NCBI GenBank assembly: GCA_050012295.1
Contig: JBEKHL010000052.1
Span: forward strand, 1 to 10,419
DNA from: UBA6186 sp050012295
GTDB taxonomy: Bacteria; Pseudomonadota; Gammaproteobacteria; UBA6186; Azoamicaceae
DNA: 10,419 nucleotides
Direction: 5' to 3'
In this document: positions 4,982 to 10,419 of the stretch, piece after piece
How the letters are laid out: every line of letters starts with the position of its first letter
How positions within the stretch are numbered: position 1 is the stretch's first letter
Made by a program: the position numbers and the translations under genes
Notes under the pieces: model-generated
What the model saw: the letters and a program-made list of their open reading frames with translations, nothing else
Database searches by the model: none
What the model was told of the DNA's origin: nothing

Positions 4982-7507
4982 TTAATGAGCCTCTGCCCAA
5001 TTATTCCCTATTCCAACTTCAACCTGCAAATTAACTGCTAATTGTGCTACGTTACTCATAATATTAATAATATTTTCTTTAGCCATAGCTAACTTGCTTT
5101 CAGGTACTTCGAATATTAATTCATCGTGCACTTGCATTAACATAAAAAGATCTGGAGCTTGTTGTTGGATCCAATTATCTAATTTAATCATGGCGATTTT
5201 AATTAGATCAGCCTGGGTACCTTGCATGGGAGCGTTAACAGCTGCTCGCTCAGCTGCTTTTCTACGAAACCCATTTTTATTATTAATATCTGGCAAGTAT
5301 AATCTTCTACCAAAAATAGTTTCTACAAAACCATTTTTGGCTGCTATTTGTCTAGTACTTTCCATAAATCCCTGTACTTTAGAAAATTTAGCAAAATAAA
5401 TTTTAATGTACATTTCTGCTTCTTGCCTAGAAATTTTTAATTGCTTAGCTAAACCAAAATCAGACATACCGTACATTAACCCAAAATTAATCGCTTTAGC
5501 TTTACGTCGTAAATCTTCTGTTACGTCATTAATAGCCACATGAAAAACTTCACTAGCAGTTATCGTATGTATATCTAAATTTTCTGAAAATCCTCTAATT
5601 AATGCAGGATCCATAGATAAATGTGCTAAAATACGTAATTCTATTTGCGAATAATCTGCAGATAAAATTTTATATCCTGTTCGAGCAATAAAAGCTTCCC
5701 TAATACTACGCCCTTCCTTAGTACGAATTGGAATATTTTGTAAATTAGGATCAGTAGAAGATAATCTACCGGTTGCTGTTACTGTTTGATTATACGAAGT
5801 ATGTATCCTGCCTGTTATAGAATTAATATTTTTAGGTAATTTATCAATATAAGTTGATTGTAATTTACTTAAAGTACGATATTCTAAAATAATTTTTGGT
5901 AACTCAAATTCTAATGCTAATTCTTGTAGCACTTGCTCCGAAGTTGAGGCTTGTCCAGTAGGAGTTTTTTGTAAAATTGGCAAACCTAATTTATTATAAA
6001 AGATTTCCTGCATTTGTTTAGGTGAATTTAAATTAAACATTTCACCGGCTAATGTATAAGCCGTATCTTCTAGAATAGTTAGTCTTTCTTTAATAACCAC
6101 ACCTTGTTCAGATAATTTTTGTAAATCTATTAAAACTCCATAACGTTCCATTTTTTTTAATACCATGAGTAATGGTAATTCTATATTTACTAAAACTTCT
6201 TTTAATTTTGGTATTTCACAAATTTTTGGCCATAAATCATTATGTATCGCTAAAATACTTTTAGCATCTAATTGCATGGTTAATTCTAAATTTAGTTTAG
6301 TTAAACTATTTAAAATATATGATTCTAAAGCAACATCAAAAAATGGTGGGGCAACTTCAATAGAATAATTTTCTAACACCTGGGCAATATATTTTAAATT
6401 ATAAAAAACCTTAGTTTTTTGCTGATCTGCCAAAATTTTAGCTAATTTTTTCAAAAAATTTAAATCTAGTGAAGAAATATAGCAATGTTCATCTATAGTT
6501 GCCAAATAGATCCCTGTTATTTCAGCACTCATAGGTTCTAAAGCTGTAGTTTGTAAATGAATACTAAATAAATCTGCTGATTCTAATTTTTTTAGCCAAT
6601 AATCTAAATCTATTACTAAATTATTATCTTGATTTTTAATTTCTTCAGTATTTAAATCTTTTAGCCAACTATTAAATTCTAGTTTAGTAAATAAAGATCT
6701 TAATTGATCTAGATTTTTAGGTTTAATAATTAGATCTTTAAAATCTATATTAAGATCCAAGTTAGTATCGATAGTTACTAGCTCTTTATATAAAGGAAAA
6801 TCTAGAATAGCAGCACGTAAATTTTCCCCTACTTTACCAGTAATTTCGTTACTATGTTCAACAATTCCAGCTAAATTTTTATATTGTTCCAACCATTTAA
6901 TAGCGGTTTTAGGCCCAACGTTTGCAACCCCTGGAATGTTATCTACTTGATCTCCAGTTAATACTAAATAATCAATCATAAGACTTGGTGGAATTTTAAA
7001 TTTTTCAATAACGCCCTTAGAATCTAATATAAGATCTGTCATAGTATTAACTATTACTACATCATCGTTTACTAATTGGACTAAATCTTTATCTCCAGTC
7101 GAAATAAGACTGAACATGCCATTGTTTTTAGCCTGAACAACCAAGCTACCTATCATATCATCTGCTTCGTAACCAGGAATTTGTAATACAAAAAATCCTA
7201 ATGCCGAAATTACTTCTAATAACGATGGAATTTGTTGAGCCAATTCTTCCGGCATTTGACTACGATTAGCTTTATATGCCGGAAATAACTTATGTCTTAC
7301 GGTTGGATGTTTACTATCAAAAGTTACTACTACCCAATCTGGATCATAAGTTTTAACTAATTTTTTCAGCATATTTATAACGCCCAAAATAGCACCAGTT
7401 GCATGCCCTGCTGAATTAGTAAGTGGCGGTAAAGCATGATAGGCTCTAAATAAATATGAAGAACCATCTACTAATACTAATATTGGTTTGTTGTGGTTGT
7501 TAATCAT
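4982..7507 (-). CDS. polA: DNA polymerase I with degenerate 3'-5' exonuclease domain
   Basis: Pol I fills repair gaps and removes Okazaki primers. The likely start is ATG at 7507, giving 841 residues with the usual N-terminus (ILVLVDGSSYLFRAYHALPP). The 5' nuclease domain (about 1-290) is intact: GYEADD (112-117), TGDKDL (137-142), GDQVDNIPG (185-193). The polymerase domain is also intact: TGRLSSTDPNLQNIP near 579, motif A LSADYSQIELR (D618), the O-helix RRKAKAINFGLMYG near 667, and motif C QVHDEL (792-797). The 3'-5' exonuclease domain is not. By alignment to E. coli Pol I from memory, D355/E357 correspond to H317/Q319, D424 to I374 and D501 to K416, and about 30-35 residues are missing between the ESYILNS block and the last site. 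The protein is about 87 residues shorter than the E. coli enzyme (928). Loss of proofreading is inferred, as in Taq Pol I. The start overlaps the uvrD stop by 8 nt, suggesting translational coupling. Confidence 0.95.
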   Translation of the reverse strand: MINNHNKPILVLVDGSSYLFRAYHALPPLTNSAGHATGAILGVINMLKKLVKTYDPDWVVVTFDSKHPTVRHKLFPAYKANRSQMPEELAQQIPSLLEVISALGFFVLQIPGYEADDMIGSLVVQAKNNGMFSLISTGDKDLVQLVNDDVVIVNTMTDLILDSKGVIEKFKIPPSLMIDYLVLTGDQVDNIPGVANVGPKTAIKWLEQYKNLAGIVEHSNEITGKVGENLRAAILDFPLYKELVTIDTNLDLNIDFKDLIIKPKNLDQLRSLFTKLEFNSWLKDLNTEEIKNQDNNLVIDLDYWLKKLESADLFSIHLQTTALEPMSAEITGIYLATIDEHCYISSLDLNFLKKLAKILADQQKTKVFYNLKYIAQVLENYSIEVAPPFFDVALESYILNSLTKLNLELTMQLDAKSILAIHNDLWPKICEIPKLKEVLVNIELPLLMVLKKMERYGVLIDLQKLSEQGVVIKERLTILEDTAYTLAGEMFNLNSPKQMQEIFYNKLGLPILQKTPTGQASTSEQVLQELALEFELPKIILEYRTLSKLQSTYIDKLPKNINSITGRIHTSYNQTVTATGRLSSTDPNLQNIPIRTKEGRSIREAFIARTGYKILSADYSQIELRILAHLSMDPALIRGFSENLDIHTITASEVFHVAINDVTEDLRRKAKAINFGLMYGMSDFGLAKQLKISRQEAEMYIKIYFAKFSKVQGFMESTRQIAAKNGFVETIFGRRLYLPDINNKNGFRRKAAERAAVNAPMQGTQADLIKIAMIKLDNWIQQQAPDLFMLMQVHDELIFEVPESKLAMAKENIINIMSNVAQLAVNLQVEVGIGNNWAEAH

Positions 7508-9536
7508 GCTTATAATCAGTAGTAAATCTTTGCTTGGCCGGATATTTAACAAAAATTTGTTTCGAACGCTCTTCAATTAGCTTTGCTGGTATTTCCGCAA
7601 TAAATCTTGATCTTATTCTAGATTCTTCTCTACCGAACAAGCGTCGTTTTTGAGCATAACTCATAAATATTTTTTCCATAGATCTAGTTACCCCAACATA
7701 ACATAACCTTCTTTCTTCGTTTAATGCATCTGGATCATCTTTAGAAAAATAATGAGGAAACAACCCTTCTTCTAGACCACATAAAAAAACTATAGGAAAT
7801 TCTAGGCCTTTGGCAGCATGTAAGGTCATTAACTGTACATGAAAATAATTGTTAGAACTTGCTTCAGCAACTTCTTTAGAAATGTATTCCTTACCTTCTA
7901 TAGCAGCATAAGCTAATAATTCACTAACTTTACTTATATTGTTTGGGTTGGCTTGATTAGTAGTAACATTAAAATTTATTGTAGCATTTATTAATTCTTG
8001 TAAGTTTTCTACCCTATTTGCTGATACTACATCTCGTTGCTTTTTATAATGCTCTAGTAAACCACTAGCATCTATAGCTTTTTGTACTAATTCTGTTAAA
8101 GAGTAGTCATTACTTTGATTAAAATATTCTGCAATTTCATTAATTATATTTATAAAGCTTGTTAAACCCTGGTTAGCTGCCCCAGTAATGTTATCGGTTT
8201 TTATGGATAGTTCCGCAGCTTTTAAACAACTAATATTTTCTTCTTTAGCTAAACCTCTAATTTTTTCTAAGGTTTTATCTCCAATGCCACGAGCAGGAAC
8301 ATTTACAATTCTCTCAAATGCCGCATTATCTTCCGGATTAACCGCTAATCTTAAAAAACCAAGCGTATCTCTAATTTCTTCTCTTCCAAAAAAGTTAACG
8401 CCACCATAAATAACATAGAGGATCCCAGCTTTAACTAAACTTTCTTCAATAATTCTAGATTGAGCATTAGATCGATATAAAATAGCTATATCGCTACATT
8501 TACCTCCATTATCTGTATGTTTTTTAATTTCTCTAACCATAAACCGCGCTTCATCTTCTTCGTTTAAAGCAGCATATAATACAATTGGCGCTCCCTCTAT
8601 AGAATCGGTCCACAAAGTTTTACCCATTCGATCGAAATTGTTATTAATAATTGCATTAGCTGCAGATAGTATGGTTTTAGTTGAACGATAGTTTTTTTCT
8701 AAACGTATAATGTTAACTGCAGAAAATTCTTTAGTATATTTAGCTATATTCTCAACTTTAGCTCCACGCCAACCATAAATAGATTGATCGTCATCACCAA
8801 CTGCAGTAACAGATTCGGCATTAGCACCTAATAATTTTAAAAAATTATACTGAATTGGATTGGTATCTTGAAACTCATCAATTAAAAAATGCTTAAATCT
8901 ACCATGATAGTGTTGCAATAATTCTTGATTATTAGCCAATAATTCATACGATCTTAATAATAATTCTGCAAAATCAATAATATTTTGAGCATTACAAGCA
9001 TTTTCATAATGGCCATAAATTTCAAACATTATTCTATCGTATTTAGTAGATATTTTTGGTAAATTTCTAGATCTAATACCTTGGTCTTTTTGTCTATTAA
9101 TAAAATTTTGTATTTTCTTTGGCTCAAACAATTCCTCGTTTACATTAAGCTGCTTAATAAGACGCCGAATCACTTTTAATTGATCTTCAGAATCTATAAC
9201 TTCAAAATTATTACCTAAACCAGCAGCTACATAATGTAATCGTAATAATTTATGCGATAAACTATGAAATGTCCCTATCCAAGAACTAGAAATACTAGGT
9301 AAATTCATTTTATTTAACCTAATATTCATCTCTTTAGCTGCTTTATTAGTAAAAGTTACTACTAAAATATTATAAGGCTCGACTTTATGCTGATCTAATA
9401 ACCAAGCAAATCTATTAACCAATACTCTAGTTTTTCCACTGCCAGCACCAGCTAATACTAATAAATTACCCAATTTAGCAGTAACAGCATCTTGCTGGGC
9501 AGAATTTAATTGTTCTAAGTGTTTAGTAAAACTCAC
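7500..9536 (-). CDS. uvrD: DNA helicase II, superfamily 1A, lacking the C-terminal Tudor-like domain
   Basis: UvrD unwinds DNA 3'-5' in nucleotide excision and mismatch repair. The 678-residue protein has all SF1A motifs: Q motif (LNSAQQDAV, 10-18), Walker A AGAGSGKT (29-36), TFTNKAAKEM (61-70), motif II DEFQDT (220-225), motif III GDDDQSIYGWRG (247-258), motif IV NYRST (282-286), motif V TLHAAKGLEF (571-580) and motif VI EERRLCYVGVTR (607-618). Similarity along its length, as recalled, is closer to E. coli UvrD (720 residues) than to Rep. It ends shortly after the RSRFIAEIP block, so the roughly 60-residue Tudor-like domain, which contacts RNA polymerase in E. coli, is missing. The start is GTG at 9536; GTGA overlaps the HU-like stop by 4 nt. 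The stop overlaps the polA ATG by 8 nt, so the truncated end is fixed by the operon layout. Confidence 0.95.
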   Translation of the reverse strand: MSFTKHLEQLNSAQQDAVTAKLGNLLVLAGAGSGKTRVLVNRFAWLLDQHKVEPYNILVVTFTNKAAKEMNIRLNKMNLPSISSSWIGTFHSLSHKLLRLHYVAAGLGNNFEVIDSEDQLKVIRRLIKQLNVNEELFEPKKIQNFINRQKDQGIRSRNLPKISTKYDRIMFEIYGHYENACNAQNIIDFAELLLRSYELLANNQELLQHYHGRFKHFLIDEFQDTNPIQYNFLKLLGANAESVTAVGDDDQSIYGWRGAKVENIAKYTKEFSAVNIIRLEKNYRSTKTILSAANAIINNNFDRMGKTLWTDSIEGAPIVLYAALNEEDEARFMVREIKKHTDNGGKCSDIAILYRSNAQSRIIEESLVKAGILYVIYGGVNFFGREEIRDTLGFLRLAVNPEDNAAFERIVNVPARGIGDKTLEKIRGLAKEENISCLKAAELSIKTDNITGAANQGLTSFINIINEIAEYFNQSNDYSLTELVQKAIDASGLLEHYKKQRDVVSANRVENLQELINATINFNVTTNQANPNNISKVSELLAYAAIEGKEYISKEVAEASSNNYFHVQLMTLHAAKGLEFPIVFLCGLEEGLFPHYFSKDDPDALNEERRLCYVGVTRSMEKIFMSYAQKRRLFGREESRIRSRFIAEIPAKLIEERSKQIFVKYPAKQRFTTDYKHD

Positions 9537-9961
9537 TGCCTGTTTACTACTTCTTTCAACACTTTTAATGCAGTTAATTTAACCGATAATCTAGCTGGTT
9601 TAGCACTAATATTAACTTCCTTGCCGGTTAAAGGGCTTACCATACTGCGTTCTTTAGTAGCCTTTTTCTTAACTCTACGTAATTTAATGCCGGTTTTTGG
9701 TATAGTAATTTCGCCAGAACCACGCTTTTTTAAATGTCCTTCTATTAATCGATTAAGCTCATCAAAAACTCCCTCTACTTGACTTTTACTAAGACAGGTA
9801 TTTTCAGAAATCACTTGAAAGATCTGCGTTCTAGTTTGTTTGTCTTTATAAACAGCAATTTTAGGCTTTACTTTTTTTACCCGCATATTTACAGTAACTC
9901 TATCTGCTGCATTAATTTCTTGATTAGTTTTTATAGCAGCTTTAGCTTTTGGTTTAGACAT
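9533..9961 (-). CDS. HU-family DNA-binding protein with basic N-terminal tail
   Basis: The 142-residue protein carries an HU/IHF fold from about 42 to the end (TRTQIFQVISENTCLSKSQV, then VFDELNRLIEGHLKKRGSGE). The arm region keeps the intercalating-proline motif as SPLTGKEV (P110-L-T-G) and ends with SAKPARLSVK (119-128), the pattern of elongated HU variants found in gamma- and deltaproteobacteria. Residues 1-41 form a lysine/alanine-rich extension (KPKAKAAIK, KKVKPK), adding positive charge absent from standard 90-residue HU. It should bind and bend DNA in the nucleoid. ATG at 9961 is chosen because GGAGA lies 8 nt upstream; a longer GTG-started reading (10000) lacks such a site and starts with an unlikely hydrophobic stretch. 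It is the first gene of an overlapping operon with uvrD and polA. Confidence 0.88.
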   Translation of the reverse strand: MSKPKAKAAIKTNQEINAADRVTVNMRVKKVKPKIAVYKDKQTRTQIFQVISENTCLSKSQVEGVFDELNRLIEGHLKKRGSGEITIPKTGIKLRRVKKKATKERSMVSPLTGKEVNISAKPARLSVKLTALKVLKEVVNRQ

Positions 9962-9969
9962 ACATATTT

Positions 9970-9974
9970 CTCCA
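9970..9974 (-). promoter_or_regulatory. Ribosome binding site fixing the HU-like start
   Basis: A GGAGA-type site on the minus strand lies about 8 nt upstream of the ATG at 9961. It selects that ATG over the upstream GTG codon at 10000. Confidence 0.65.
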
Positions 9975-10012
9975 ATTAAACTGTTAATTAAAAAACACAC
10001 AATTTTTCACAA

Positions 10013-10041
10013 ATTATGCCAATGCTGGTTGTATAAAGCAA
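10013..10041 (-). promoter_or_regulatory. Candidate sigma-70 promoter of the HU-uvrD-polA operon
   Basis: On the minus strand TTGCTT (10036-10041) is separated by exactly 17 nt from CATAAT (10013-10018), which matches the -10 consensus at five of six positions. Transcription would begin near 10005, giving a leader of roughly 45 nt. It is the only good promoter-like pair I found in the 197-nt gap between the Rpn-like gene and the operon; the rest of that gap is AT-rich with no clear terminator. Confidence 0.5.
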
Positions 10042-10158
10042 GTCCTAGCTTGGTCATGCAGGGCAAACGCATAAATTAATGATAATTTAAATTTTTTTCT
10101 GGCAAATAAGTTATTATTTTAAACCTAAGAAGCTAATATTATAACTTTAACAGATCTA

Positions 10159-10344
10159 TTATTTTAGTTCCTCAATTTTTACCCCAGTAACTTTTATAAT
10201 AGTCTTAATATCTAAACCTTCTTGCATCATTTTTTTTGCAACTTTACGACAACTAATTTGCTCACCTTCTTGACGGCCTTCTTGACGGCCAATTTCAATG
10301 CCCCTACGCATACCAACTCGTTCTGCTGTTGTAATATAAGCCAT
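10159..10344 (-). CDS. Possible internal small protein (RpnS-like) within the Rpn-like gene
   Basis: An in-frame ATG at 10344 is preceded by AAGGGG (10353-10358) at a spacing of 8 nt, among the best ribosome binding sites in the window. Starting there would give 61 residues comprising only the C-terminal tail. For E. coli rpn genes, small proteins made from internal starts (RpnS) that antagonise the full nuclease have been described. Expression here is inference; the purine run may simply encode EGE. Confidence 0.35.
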   Translation of the reverse strand: MAYITTAERVGMRRGIEIGRQEGRQEGEQISCRKVAKKMMQEGLDIKTIIKVTGVKIEELK

Positions 10345-10419
10345 ATTATTTTCCCCTTCAAATTGCTCTATTGCTATTTGATATTGTAATTCAAATTCTT
10401 CCGGTAAAACCATGATCCA
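10159..10419 (-). CDS. Rpn/YhgA-like recombination-promoting nuclease (putative transposase family), C-terminal end
   Basis: Only the last 86 residues are in the window; the frame is open to the right edge, so the 5' part with the PD-(D/E)XK nuclease domain lies outside. The visible part is typical of the family's tail: an LPEEFELQYQIAIEQFEGEN block, MAYITTAERVGMRRG, a charged helix with repeated EGRQEG units, and a final KVAKKMMQEGLDIKTIIKVTG..IEEL helix pair, as in many Rpn/PD-(D/E)XK transposase-like proteins. In E. coli Rpn proteins are DNA endonucleases that raise recA-independent recombination. Whether this copy is intact cannot be judged. A strong internal ribosome binding site suggests a shorter in-frame product. 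Confidence 0.75.
   Translation of the reverse strand, partial: WIMVLPEEFELQYQIAIEQFEGENNMAYITTAERVGMRRGIEIGRQEGRQEGEQISCRKVAKKMMQEGLDIKTIIKVTGVKIEELK
10266..10289. repeat. Perfect 12-nt tandem duplication in the Rpn-like tail
   Basis: Two identical adjacent 12-nt copies (unit CTTCTTGACGGC on the plus strand) encode the repeated GRQEGRQEG stretch. The in-frame unit length allows copy-number change by slippage without breaking the gene. Confidence 0.75.

Noticed and set aside
5094..5399. Plus-strand open frame antisense to polA (also 3603-3794, 4656-4865, 6165-6368, 8188-8409, 9519-9782, 9779-9979)
   Set aside because: Each lies opposite a conserved minus-strand gene, has no recognisable domain and no supporting upstream signals.
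7508..7576. Longer polA reading starting at TTG 7576
   Set aside because: The extra 23 residues do not resemble Pol I, overlap uvrD by 77 nt and have no ribosome binding site; the family N-terminus fits ATG at 7507.
9962..10000. Longer HU-like protein starting at GTG 10000
   Set aside because: The strong ribosome binding site lies between the GTG and the ATG at 9961, and the added residues are hydrophobic and unlike HU tails.

Overview
The window is an AT-rich bacterial segment. The UvrD-type helicase, Pol I and HU-like protein all look gammaproteobacterial. AT richness, a Sel1-repeat protein, and two large ATPases with PD-(D/E)XK-like C-termini (families that expand in amoeba- or arthropod-associated bacteria) suggest a host-associated lineage, perhaps Legionellales. 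That placement is inference. Three of the starts are non-ATG (GTG, TTG, GTG).

Layout, left to right. (1) 1-2077, minus strand: a full AAA-ATPase/DUF1703-type protein, then 5 nt later a class I SAM methyltransferase cut by the left edge. (2) 2078-2260: a small hairpin at 2104-2132 and a roughly 116-nt imperfect palindrome at 2145-2260, whose outer end contains the stop codon of the next gene. (3) 2256-2831, minus: a winged-helix regulator with a Rossmann-like C-terminal half, divergent from (4) a Sel1-repeat protein at 2989-3534, plus strand. (5) 3578-4885, minus: an AAA_14/DUF4143-type ATPase starting at TTG. (6) 4886-4981: overlapping inverted repeats behind polA. (7) 4982-9961, minus: a compact overlapping operon, HU-like protein, uvrD and polA, with a candidate promoter at 10013-10041. 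(8) 10159-10419, minus: the C-terminal end of an Rpn/YhgA-like nuclease (putative transposase family), cut by the right edge and containing a good internal ribosome binding site.

The conserved core is the HU-uvrD-polA operon, which couples a nucleoid protein to repair helicase and repair polymerase synthesis. Both enzymes are reduced. Pol I has lost all four carboxylates of the 3'-5' exonuclease site plus part of that domain. UvrD lacks the C-terminal Tudor-like domain. The rest is accessory: three genes of nuclease-fold families, a regulator, a Sel1 protein and palindromic DNA. No tRNA, rRNA, CRISPR array or complete insertion sequence was seen, and no gene-free stretch exceeds 200 nt.
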